DNA of 64,000 nt from assembly GCA_966211765.1 (NCBI GenBank), contig CBIHOV010000024.1, forward strand, positions 65,259 through 129,258, given 5' to 3'. The notes under the pieces were generated by a model. It had not been told where the DNA came from. It made no database searches and was given only the letters and a program-made list of their open reading frames with translations. This stretch comes from Paraflavitalea sp966211765. Its GTDB lineage: Bacteria; Bacteroidota; Bacteroidia; Chitinophagales; Chitinophagaceae. Within the stretch, counting starts at the first letter, position 1. Every line of letters starts with the position of its first letter. A program made the position numbers and the translations under genes. Below, piece by piece: positions 25,845 to 33,821 of the stretch.

Positions 25845-27377
25845 ATGAACATGAAAACAGCAGCCTATATATTGCTCAGCGTTTCTATCCTGACTTCCTG
25901 CAAGAAGATCAGCTTCGACGACCCTTCTACCTTTACCAATGACGAAGCCACCGAAAAGATCCTCGACCTTGGGTATAAACTGGTAACGAGCAGCGTGCAA
26001 ACCACCTTTTCCACCACCACCAGTTCGGCAGGCACACACTTTAGTTTACTGGCCGATCAAACCACCAATACCAATGGTAATTCCTCCTGGTGGGATTTCG
26101 CCAACGAACCACGCCTGCGCCTCAACAACAACGCCTCTTACCGTGGCGCCACCACCTGGAATACCTTTTACAATAATTTCTACCAGGCCAACCTCGATGC
26201 TACCATTGCACTCGACATTATCGAGAAGCAAAAGAAAAGCATCCTCGATAACAGCGGGGCCGACCGCACCAAAGATTGCCGCATAGCCGCTTACTTTTCT
26301 AAAGGCGTGTCACAAGGTTACCTCGGTGTCATCTTCGACAAAGGCATTATCGTAGACGAAGCCAACCTCTCCACGCGCGCTTTTCCCAACTCCTACAAAG
26401 AGTTGATCGCAAATGGCATCAGGCTCTTAGACACCGCTATTCTGTTGGCAGAACAACATCCCAATTTGAATTTCAATTTCCTCAGTGGCATTACTATTTC
26501 TAAAACCAATTTCGTCCAGATCGCCAATTCCCTCGCTGCAAGGATACTTTCCTCCCAACCCCGGGATAAAGCGGAAGCAGCTGCACTCGGCAATGATCAT
26601 TGGAACAAAGTACTCGCCTATGCCTCCAAAGGCGTTGCAGCCGATTACATCATTCCCTTCGTTACCGGCGGCTATTTCAATCAGCTGCTTTCTGGCCTGG
26701 TACAGCGCAATGCAGACGGATCCGGCTGGCTGCCTCCCGATATCAAGATCGCCCACCTCGCCGACAAAACAGGCAACACACCGAAGTACTATCCTCTCAC
26801 CGGTGTATTGCCTGCTCTTACTTCCGACGACCAACGCTTCTATGAATACTTTGGTTATACACCCAGCTTTGGTATCCTCGTGGAATCGCGCGGCAGAGGC
26901 CTCTTTACCAGCTATACCCGCGTTCGCTGGTTCAACTCCCGCGGGCTGGGTACCATTGGCGCTGTTAGCCCCTACTTTCTGACCGAAGAAATACGCCTGC
27001 TGAGAGCAGAAGCCAAATTCTGGTTGAAGAATTATACCGGTGCCGCTGACGAACTCAATGCCGCTACTGCCTCCCGTATAGCCAAAGGCAAACTGCCCAT
27101 TGTAGCAGCTACCGAAGCTGATCTCCGCAAAGCCCTTCACTATGAATATGCCATCGAAATAGATGGCGCCGGTGGAGCTTTTGTACCCTTCACCTTCATG
27201 CGCAGGAATAACCTCCTCATTGGTGGCACGCCTACTGAATATCCGCTGCCTCAACTGCAACTGGAATTAACCAAAAACGCGGTCTACACATTTGGAGGCA
27301 AAGCCTTTTTTGGAGAGAAAGGCGCCTATGGAGAAGTAGCTACTGCTCCCAATGAGGGTTGGAAAGCATCCGAATAA
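25845..27377 (+). CDS. SusD/RagB-family outer-membrane lipoprotein
   Basis: 510 residues with lipobox SILTSC and a typical surface-exposed +2 to +6 stretch (KKISFDD), so a surface lipoprotein lid for the SusC barrel. The chain contains the SusD-type helical segments ARILSSQPRDKAEAAALGNDHWNKVLAYASKG and the conserved late segment YFLTEEIRLLRAEAKFWLKNYTGAADELNAA, with the C-terminal RKALHYEYAIEIDG. It starts six bases after the SusC stop. A second ATG two codons in could be the true start. Confidence 0.94.
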   Translation: MNMKTAAYILLSVSILTSCKKISFDDPSTFTNDEATEKILDLGYKLVTSSVQTTFSTTTSSAGTHFSLLADQTTNTNGNSSWWDFANEPRLRLNNNASYRGATTWNTFYNNFYQANLDATIALDIIEKQKKSILDNSGADRTKDCRIAAYFSKGVSQGYLGVIFDKGIIVDEANLSTRAFPNSYKELIANGIRLLDTAILLAEQHPNLNFNFLSGITISKTNFVQIANSLAARILSSQPRDKAEAAALGNDHWNKVLAYASKGVAADYIIPFVTGGYFNQLLSGLVQRNADGSGWLPPDIKIAHLADKTGNTPKYYPLTGVLPALTSDDQRFYEYFGYTPSFGILVESRGRGLFTSYTRVRWFNSRGLGTIGAVSPYFLTEEIRLLRAEAKFWLKNYTGAADELNAATASRIAKGKLPIVAATEADLRKALHYEYAIEIDGAGGAFVPFTFMRRNNLLIGGTPTEYPLPQLQLELTKNAVYTFGGKAFFGEKGAYGEVATAPNEGWKASE

Positions 27378-27422
27378 ACAATCATGATTCATTAATCATC
27401 TTCTAACAATAAAACAGTGTAT

Positions 27423-28436
27423 ATGACTACCAAAACCTCCCTGGCGATACTCAGTATCCTGGCATTCATTACCAGCTCCCTTACAACCCTGGGCAATCCC
27501 CCCAAGGAGCTTATCAAAATAAAAGGAGAGGCCGTTGGCTTCACCAATGAAAAGAAGATCTACCTCCAGCGCTATTACAACAAGATGTTCTTTGTAATAG
27601 ATTCATCCGTTGTGAAGGAAGGTAAGTTCTCCTTCTCTACCAAACTGGAAATACCCGAGCTGTACGGTATTACCGATGATCCTGCCGAGCTTTCCGGGCT
27701 GTTCGTTTTTATAGATACCAGGAATGAATTGGCCATACGCTACGATACAGCCAGAGGTGGCCGCAATTCAACCATCACAGGATCACCAGCAGCAGATCGG
27801 TACAAGCAATACCAACAGAATGCAAGGAATACAAACATTGAGCAGTTCATTAAAGAACAACCGGCTTCCATTGTATCGGCCTTTGTTTTGTACCGTTATT
27901 TTTCCCCCAGCCTTTCATCAGAAGAGGTAGTAAAATATACCAACCTGCTCGATAAATCATTGGCAGAAACCCAGTATGTAAAATTGCTGAAGGAGCTGCC
28001 CACTGCATTGCGCAGCACAGCCATTGGTCAACAGGCGCCCGACTTTGAATTGCCCTCCCCCGATGGCAAACTGGTGAAGTTATCCGATCATTTTGGCAAG
28101 TACCTCCTGGTAGACTTCTGGGCTGCCTGGTGCGGCCCCTGCAGAAGGGAGAATCCAAACATTGTAAGAGTCTTCAACAAATACAAAGACAAAGGTTTCT
28201 CCGTATTTGGTGTATCACTCGATAGTAAAAAAGATGCCTGGATACAGGCCATCCAAAAAGATGGGTTGAACTGGCCACAGGTTTCCGATCTTAAGTTTTG
28301 GGATAGTGGTCCTGCAAAATTGTATGGCATCCGCGGCATCCCCGGCAATGTACTCCTGGATCGTTCCGGAAAGATCATCGCCCGCAACCTGCGTGGCGAA
28401 GACCTCGAAAAGAAACTGGCAGAACTGTTCAATTAA
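27423..28436 (+). CDS. TlpA/ResA-type thiol-disulfide oxidoreductase with DUF4369 domain
   Basis: 337 residues. A signal sequence, then a DUF4369 beta domain (IKIKGEAVGFTNEKKIYLQR and onward), a helical linker, and a C-terminal AhpC/TSA-thioredoxin domain (about 200-337) with QQAPDFELPSPDGKLVKLSDHFGKYLLVDFWA, active site WCGPC and the cis-proline region GIRGIPGNVLLDRSG. It reduces disulfides in the periplasm. It is the third gene of the SusCD operon, 45 bp after susD; TlpA genes follow SusCD pairs fairly often in this phylum. The ATG at 27423 was chosen over a GTG two codons earlier. Confidence 0.92.
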   Translation: MTTKTSLAILSILAFITSSLTTLGNPPKELIKIKGEAVGFTNEKKIYLQRYYNKMFFVIDSSVVKEGKFSFSTKLEIPELYGITDDPAELSGLFVFIDTRNELAIRYDTARGGRNSTITGSPAADRYKQYQQNARNTNIEQFIKEQPASIVSAFVLYRYFSPSLSSEEVVKYTNLLDKSLAETQYVKLLKELPTALRSTAIGQQAPDFELPSPDGKLVKLSDHFGKYLLVDFWAAWCGPCRRENPNIVRVFNKYKDKGFSVFGVSLDSKKDAWIQAIQKDGLNWPQVSDLKFWDSGPAKLYGIRGIPGNVLLDRSGKIIARNLRGEDLEKKLAELFN

Positions 28437-28517
28437 AAGAACAGCTTTGCATCAATTGGTTTCTTCCATAGAAACCTAATCCACCGACAGCCGGCAATAG
28501 CTAGGAACTGATCACAT

Positions 28518-28566
28518 AAAAAAGACGAGTCGCATTGATCCTGATCAGTGCGACTCGCCTTTTTTA
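28518..28566. terminator. Bidirectional intrinsic terminator
   Basis: A 15 bp stem with one G-T wobble (CGAGTCGCA...TGCGACTCG, 28526-28558) with A-run on the left and T-run on the right separates the SusCD-TlpA operon from the convergent DGPF gene. Confidence 0.92.
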
Positions 28567-28582
28567 GATCGACTGTTGCTTA

Positions 28583-28918
28583 TTAATAAACCGGTCTTAT
28601 TTCAACGCTTCCACCCGTATCCAGTGCAGGGCAACCATTGGCCAGGGCAGTTGCTGCTTCCAGGCTTTCGGCCTTAACGATCATAAAGCTGCCCAGCCGC
28701 TCCCTGATCTCTACAAAAGGACCGTCTGTGATCACGCCATCAGCCCTCAGTACCCTACCTTCTTCTGCCAGGCGAATACCCGTTTGCACCAAATGGCCTC
28801 CCTTACTGATACCACCAACCCAGTCCTGCCATTTCTTTTGCAGGTTCTGCATGTCCGTAGGCGATGCTTTGCTATAGTCATAACTAGGCTGGCGAAATAA
28901 CAACATAAATTCTTTCAT
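28583..28918 (-). CDS. DGPF/YCII-related domain protein
   Basis: 111 residues of the YCII/DGPF family: MKEFMLLFRQPSYD at the N-terminus, the diagnostic TDGPFVEIRERLGSF at 71-85, and LEAATALANGCPALDTGGSVEIRPV at the C-terminus. DGPF proteins are the usual chromosomal partners of ECF42 sigma factors; their biochemical role is not established, though the fold resembles muconolactone isomerase-like ferredoxin folds. The gene follows the truncated AhpD-like gene by 30 bp and is probably cotranscribed with it. Confidence 0.92.
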   Translation of the reverse strand: MKEFMLLFRQPSYDYSKASPTDMQNLQKKWQDWVGGISKGGHLVQTGIRLAEEGRVLRADGVITDGPFVEIRERLGSFMIVKAESLEAATALANGCPALDTGGSVEIRPVY

Positions 28919-28948
28919 GATAATTAGTTTTTATAGTGTGTTTGAATA

Positions 28949-29161
28949 TTAAGCATACTGTCCCGGCTGGTAATTGCCTACCTCCGCAGGAAAAGCAATA
29001 TTAATACGATTATAATTATTGATCGTTATCACCCCAATGGTGAGGTCAATGAACTCCTGTTCAGAAAACCGGGCTTGTGCTGCTTCATAAATAGCATCCG
29101 CACATGGCCCGGCCTTCATAGCCGCTTGTCCCTTTACATGAATGTTCAGTCGCTGTCCCAT
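28949..29161 (-). pseudogene. Internally deleted AhpD/carboxymuconolactone decarboxylase-like gene
   Basis: 70 residues. The first 17 (QRLNIHVKGQAAMKA) match the N-terminus of AhpD-like family proteins and residues from about 21 on (IYEAAQARFSEQEFIDLT, then NYNRINIAFPAEVGNYQPGQ) match their C-terminus. The roughly 75-residue centre with the CxxC-xxx-H active site, normally between these parts, is missing with the frame kept. So the product, if made, cannot carry out the thiol peroxidase or decarboxylase reaction. It may be a decaying pseudogene or a minimal protein. It lies upstream of the DGPF gene on the same strand. Confidence 0.75.
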
Positions 29162-29300
29162 TGTTAACCTTATTTATTATTGAATGATTGTGTTTACATA
29201 TCAATAATGACTGAGACAGGACCAATTGGACAGCCAGAAGGAAATATTTTTCAGTAGACTGTAAAATATTGAAGATCAATATCAATCGAAGTCCATAAAT

Positions 29301-29876
29301 TTAAAGAGGATAGCTACTGGGTACTATGGCAGTCCTTTCAAACAACTCAGGGTAAAACACTACGAGGCCAGCGTCATCTACTTTAATGAGCGCTTCAAAG
29401 TCGTTGGGTATATTCTCGAATTTATAAAGACCGCTGTCTTGCCAGGTATATTGTTGGGAGGCGGGTAATACCGTTTCACCAAGCACATCAACATACACTA
29501 CTTTTATTGGATGGGTTGGTTGTTTGCTAAAATCAAGCCTGCGTATAGGCAGGGTATTGGTAAAACAGGTAAGCGTAATATCAACATCCATGCAGCCTTC
29601 AAACTGGGGAGCAGCCACGTCATTTAACCACCAATTGCCCTTCATATCTCTCCGTAAATGGACCTTTTTTACTTTGTTGCGCAACTGGTACATGATATCC
29701 AGCCGCTCCGTCTCCCACCGCGTATTGGCATAAAGTTGATAGGCCACCTGGTAGAGAGCACCTTCATAGTGCCCCACAATGACCGACCTCACACTTACCG
29801 CTTTCTCTGTTGTATTTAAAATACAGTTCTCCAAAGATTGGTATTCAATTCCTTGCCAGATGATATTTTGCTGCAT
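29301..29876 (-). CDS. Putative glycolipid-binding domain protein
   Basis: 191 residues matching the putative glycolipid-binding family (PF06475 type): VGHYEGALYQVAYQLYANTRW, MKGNWWLNDVAAPQFEGCMDVDITLTCFTNTLPIRRLDF and VKVDDAGLVVFYPELFER are conserved elements. No signal peptide or membrane segment, so a cytoplasmic beta-sandwich. Members are common in Actinobacteria and soil bacteria; the binding partner is not known. It stands alone between the AhpD remnant and the DUF4349 gene. Confidence 0.85.
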   Translation of the reverse strand: MQQNIIWQGIEYQSLENCILNTTEKAVSVRSVIVGHYEGALYQVAYQLYANTRWETERLDIMYQLRNKVKKVHLRRDMKGNWWLNDVAAPQFEGCMDVDITLTCFTNTLPIRRLDFSKQPTHPIKVVYVDVLGETVLPASQQYTWQDSGLYKFENIPNDFEALIKVDDAGLVVFYPELFERTAIVPSSYPL

Positions 29877-29965
29877 AATACGATTGCAACTGCAAACACC
29901 ATTCCCGCTAATACCTAAGGTCGATCTCCGTTATGATCCACCTTTTCATTCCCCATTTTACAACC

Positions 29966-30835
29966 TCATTTGTTCAATACTTTCAACACATTAAGCTTGT
30001 CAATGATGAGCAGTAAGAGCAAAACAGTCACCGCCGCTCCAAATAAGCCAATGATCAAATAGGCATAATATTCAATGGTCCATTCAAGTGCTACTTTCAA
30101 ACGTTGAATAAAGGGTATTCCTTTTTGTGTGGCGCCTTCATACAATGAAAACTTTACCGTACAAAACTCATTCTCTGTATCAAAATTACCCAACTCCACT
30201 CCCAGCTCCTGCAGCTGCGTTTCAATTTCCAGTATTTTATCATGCAACGCCACATAATCACTGATCACACCGCCTTTTGCTTTGAGTTCATTTAAAGAAA
30301 AGAGCGTTTTCTCCAGCGAAGCCTTCTTGGCATTCAACTGCCGGTACTCATTCGTCTTATCAACCTTGGTTACTTCCTTTGACTTAATATCACCAATTTG
30401 TTGGATCCGCACGTAGAAACTGTCAAACCTGGATGGACTGATTCCGATCACCAAATGGATCTCCCGGTTACCCTTATTGCCGGTATTCTTTTCATATTGA
30501 ACAACACCTTCAAACTTTTTGGTTTCAAGGTTTATTTCCTTTACCCCTTCATCAAACGCAACACTTTTGGATTTTAAAGAAGCTGTTTTCTCGTATTTCT
30601 GGGCCGACGCAAGGGATGCCTGTTGGCCAACATCATTTTTAAGGAACTGCTTTTCACTTGCATAGTTCTTCCGCAGGTTCTCTACCCTGTCAAAATAGTC
30701 GGAAGAATAATCACTACCCTGCGACAAGTTAGAGGCCACATATCCGTACACAAGCCTGAAAATAAGCATAGCAAAAAACAATACGGCAAACCATTTGCCG
30801 TATTTCCAAAATCGTCCTTTGAAGATATTTTTCAC
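29966..30835 (-). CDS. DUF4349 membrane protein
   Basis: 289 residues with a GTG start. A transmembrane helix near 15-35, a periplasmic middle with coiled coil (KKASLEKTLFSLNELKAKGG, HDKILEIETQLQELG), and a second helix at about 255-278 (AYLIIGLFGAAVTVLLLLLI). This is the DUF4349 layout. The family is often linked to anti-sigma or envelope functions but lacks a defined activity. It is 59 bp downstream of the dacB start region on the same strand and may share its transcript. Confidence 0.8.
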   Translation of the reverse strand: MKNIFKGRFWKYGKWFAVLFFAMLIFRLVYGYVASNLSQGSDYSSDYFDRVENLRKNYASEKQFLKNDVGQQASLASAQKYEKTASLKSKSVAFDEGVKEINLETKKFEGVVQYEKNTGNKGNREIHLVIGISPSRFDSFYVRIQQIGDIKSKEVTKVDKTNEYRQLNAKKASLEKTLFSLNELKAKGGVISDYVALHDKILEIETQLQELGVELGNFDTENEFCTVKFSLYEGATQKGIPFIQRLKVALEWTIEYYAYLIIGLFGAAVTVLLLLLIIDKLNVLKVLNK

Positions 30836-30894
30836 GGTGGGGTTGTTTAAATGATGAACAGTATAGTAGGGATTGTATCTGCTATATGGCAGGC

Positions 30895-32304
30895 CTATTT
30901 CAGCAAGTCAAGCACTTTGTACATTTTCTTTATCGCCTCGCCGGATGACCCGTCATAGTTATTGACGATAATGGCATAGGTATACGACTTACCATCTTTG
31001 GCAGTATGGTAACCTGCAAAAGCACGAGCGCCTCCAATAGAGCCGCTTTTCATCTTCATACCATTGTATTCAGGCAGGCAGTTGTAGAAAGAGGAATACC
31101 AGGGTCTTGCTTTGGCATATTGCAGCACCTGCACCAGGGCGCCCGTAGTAACCCTGTTCTGTGGCGAAAGACCACTCCCATCCTGTATATGGATAGCGGC
31201 TTTGTCAATACCCTGCTGCTGCCAGAAGTTGCGCACTACTTCCACGCCTTTTTCGGTGGAGCCGTATCCTTCCTTTTCATAAGCAAGGGTTTTCACCAGC
31301 GCTTCTCCATACAGGTTAATGCTCCGGCGCAGAAACCAGTAATTGATGCTGTCGAGCGGAGGCGAAAGCAACACACCTATTTGCTGCTGCATGCCAGGCC
31401 ATGTTCTTCCATTGCTTATTTTTTCAAAAAAGAGCTTCCAGGCTCCTTCCGGTTTGATCTTTTGTTTGTGAAAGGCAGCTTCCAGTTCACGGCCAAACTG
31501 CAGAGGAGGATTCGGCAATGAACCTGAAATGGTAAAGGTTGCTCCGGGAGGTACTGTTCCCTGCGTAAACCCTGACTGCGCATAGGGCGCGCGGTAGATA
31601 TAGCCATTATCGCCACTGCCCTTCTTACCTGTAGTGATCAGGTTCACTAACCCTTCTTCCTGCAATTCAGGGCTGGTACCAACCACTGTGGTAGGCTCTC
31701 CTTCCGCGTTACCGGGTTTCAGTTTTAGGTCATACTGGTTTTCACGCCAATTGATTCCCCAGCACCCGGCCCCATAATAATTGCCGATATCGTCCCATAT
31801 CCAACCACCCGGAACAGGCTGAATGGAAAAAGCCGATTCGTCCAACAAAACCCTGCCAGTGATCCTGCTGATCTTTTTTTCTTTAAGGATAGCCACAATC
31901 CTTTGCAGAACGGAATCAGGTTTTGTTTCCTTCCAACGCCAGCTACCCAGGGAAGGATCGCCATATCCATTAATATGCAGGTCGCCTTTTAACACCCCAG
32001 CTTCTATCTTGCCATTATATCCGATCACCGTTTTATAATGATATCCCTTCCCCAATAGTTCAAACGCTGCCGCACTGGTAAACAACTTCTGCGTACTGGC
32101 AGCCGCAAGTCCTACCTGTTGGTTGTGCTCATATACAGGCTTACCTGTTTGTGCGTCCACCACATATAAACTGAAGATGGCATGTTTCATGGTAGAGTCA
32201 GCCTCCAATGACTGCACCGCCCCTGCCAGTTTCTGCGGAAGGGATTGTCCCCTAACAATGACAATATTGATAAGACAGGCAAAAAGAAAGAGGAAATGCT
32301 TCAT
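30895..32304 (-). CDS. dacB: D-alanyl-D-alanine carboxypeptidase/endopeptidase (PBP4, S13)
   Basis: 469 residues with signal peptide ending IVRGQ (Gln near +1). The PBP motifs are all present: STQK (Ser70-Lys73), DGSGLSPQN for the SxN element (about 385) and KSGS for the KTG element (about 425). Domains I-II of the S13 family (LKGDLHINGYGDPSLG, ISRITGRVLLDES) are also visible. It removes or cleaves D-Ala/cross-links in periplasmic peptidoglycan. The next gene on the same strand is DUF4349. Confidence 0.95.
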   Translation of the reverse strand: MKHFLFLFACLINIVIVRGQSLPQKLAGAVQSLEADSTMKHAIFSLYVVDAQTGKPVYEHNQQVGLAAASTQKLFTSAAAFELLGKGYHYKTVIGYNGKIEAGVLKGDLHINGYGDPSLGSWRWKETKPDSVLQRIVAILKEKKISRITGRVLLDESAFSIQPVPGGWIWDDIGNYYGAGCWGINWRENQYDLKLKPGNAEGEPTTVVGTSPELQEEGLVNLITTGKKGSGDNGYIYRAPYAQSGFTQGTVPPGATFTISGSLPNPPLQFGRELEAAFHKQKIKPEGAWKLFFEKISNGRTWPGMQQQIGVLLSPPLDSINYWFLRRSINLYGEALVKTLAYEKEGYGSTEKGVEVVRNFWQQQGIDKAAIHIQDGSGLSPQNRVTTGALVQVLQYAKARPWYSSFYNCLPEYNGMKMKSGSIGGARAFAGYHTAKDGKSYTYAIIVNNYDGSSGEAIKKMYKVLDLLK

Positions 32305-32392
32305 GTGCAGGCTTCCATTTAATTGTTCGCCAACGTAAGCAAAATTTCCGAACCGGCAATGCCCCGAAGCTTACAGCATTTCTATCCTGGTA

Positions 32393-32458
32393 ATCCCAAA
32401 AATCTCATCAATCCCGGTTCAGACGATTCCAAAAAATCCCATCAATCCCAGTTCAGAC
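32393..32458. repeat. Two 33-bp tandem copies upstream of cinA
   Basis: ATCCCAAAAATCTCATCAAT with CCCGGTTCAGAC (32393-32424) and the close copy ATTCCAAAAAATCCCATCAA with TCCCAGTTCAGAC (32426-32458) lie in tandem just upstream of the cinA -7 box. They look like a dispersed intergenic repeat. Confidence 0.7.
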
Positions 32459-32460
32459 AT

Positions 32461-32468
32461 TACCTTTG
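32461..32468 (+). promoter_or_regulatory. Bacteroidota -7 box for cinA
   Basis: TACCTTTG fits TAnnTTTG exactly, 18 bases upstream of the ATG at 32487. It makes the TTG start at 32466, which lies inside this box, unlikely. Confidence 0.55.
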
Positions 32469-32486
32469 TTCCCCAATTACCAAATT

Positions 32487-33743
32487 ATGGAACCCGTTTT
32501 TGCATCTATTATCACGATTGGCGATGAACTATTGATTGGACAGGTAGTGGACACCAACAGCGCTTGGATGGCCCAGGAACTGAACAAAGCAGGCATATGG
32601 CTCAAACGCCGGGTAGCAGTTGGAGATGACAAACAGGAGATCATTAATGCCCTCGAAGACCAGGCCCGTGATACCCGCATCATCCTCATGACCGGCGGCC
32701 TGGGCCCCACCGCCGATGATATCACCAAACCCGTATTGAATGAATACTTCGGTGGCAGGATGGTTGTTGATGAAAAAACACTGAAGCACATCCAGCATTT
32801 GTTTGCAAAAATATACCGCCGTCCCCTTACCGATCGCAACCTGCTGCAGGCAGAAGTACCGGATGTTTGTACCGTTTTACCCAACGAGCGCGGCTCTGCT
32901 CCCGGTATGTGGTTTGAAAAAGACGGAAAAATATTCATTTCCCTGCCCGGTGTGCCGCACGAAATGAAAGGGTTGATGACTGCCGAGGTATTACCCAGGC
33001 TGCAACAGCATTTTACCATGCCCTTTATAGCACACCGTACCATGCTCACAGCAGGGATCGGAGAAAGCTACCTCGCCGATATCATCCAGGCCTGGGAAGA
33101 AAAACTGCCCCCACACCTGAAGTTGGCCTACCTTCCCAATTACGGAATGGTTCGCCTGCGCATTACTGGCTCAGGATCCAATAAAGAACAGTTAGATCGT
33201 GAACTGGATACAGAGTTTGCCAAAGTAAAAGCACTGGCCAAAGAATGGATGGTGATTGATGAAGACCTCCCTTTGAATATGGTAGTAGGCAAACTGCTCA
33301 AAGAACAGGGTAAAACCATGTCGACAGCTGAAAGCTGTACCGGTGGATACATTGCCCACCTGATCACCTCCATACCAGGCTCTAGTGCCTATTATAAAGG
33401 CAGTGTAGTAGCTTACGCCAATGAAGTGAAAAAGGACTTGTTGCAGGTAAAGCCCGAAACACTGGCCACCGCAGGCGCCGTGAGTGAAGAAACAGTAAGG
33501 CAAATGGTCAAAGGCGCCCTGGATGCCCTCCATACCGATTATGCACTGGCCATTTCCGGTATCATGGGTCCCGATGGCGGTTCGCCCGAAAAACCCGTAG
33601 GGCTGGTTTGGGTAGCAGTAGGCAACCGGGAAAAAACAGAGACCCATCAATTAAATTTCCGCTTCGACCGGATGCGGAATATTGAAATAGCGGCCAACCA
33701 CAGCCTCAACCTGTTAAGAAAATTTATTGCAGAACAAGGGTAA
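32487..33743 (+). CDS. cinA: CinA: competence/damage-inducible protein with nicotinamide-nucleotide amidase domain
   Basis: 418 residues. Domain 1 (molybdopterin-binding-like, 1-170) with IITIGDELLIGQVVDTNSAW and MTGGLGPTADDITK; middle linker; C-terminal amidase domain with STAESCTGGYIAHLITSIPGSS, YYKGSVVAYANEVKKDLLQV and AISGIMGPDGGSPEKPVGLVWVA. Known activities are NMN deamidation and ADP-ribose pyrophosphatase, part of pyridine-nucleotide salvage. The length is normal. E2 of the 2-oxoacid dehydrogenase complex follows 78 bp later. Confidence 0.95.
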   Translation: MEPVFASIITIGDELLIGQVVDTNSAWMAQELNKAGIWLKRRVAVGDDKQEIINALEDQARDTRIILMTGGLGPTADDITKPVLNEYFGGRMVVDEKTLKHIQHLFAKIYRRPLTDRNLLQAEVPDVCTVLPNERGSAPGMWFEKDGKIFISLPGVPHEMKGLMTAEVLPRLQQHFTMPFIAHRTMLTAGIGESYLADIIQAWEEKLPPHLKLAYLPNYGMVRLRITGSGSNKEQLDRELDTEFAKVKALAKEWMVIDEDLPLNMVVGKLLKEQGKTMSTAESCTGGYIAHLITSIPGSSAYYKGSVVAYANEVKKDLLQVKPETLATAGAVSEETVRQMVKGALDALHTDYALAISGIMGPDGGSPEKPVGLVWVAVGNREKTETHQLNFRFDRMRNIEIAANHSLNLLRKFIAEQG

Positions 33744-33768
33744 GGCGAACGATTGTTAGCAAAATCAT

Positions 33769-33776
33769 TACCTTTG
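33769..33776 (+). promoter_or_regulatory. Bacteroidota -7 box for the E2 gene
   Basis: TACCTTTG fits TAnnTTTG exactly, 45 bases before the ATG at 33822, so the E2 gene is probably transcribed independently of cinA. Confidence 0.5.
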
Positions 33777-33821
33777 GCCCTTTGGGAACAAAAACTAAAA
33801 TCATAAAACCAGAAATTCATT

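Noticed and set aside
26427..27260. 277-codon open frame antisense to susD
   Set aside because: It lies wholly opposite a well-supported SusD gene and has no domain, start signal or codon pattern of its own.
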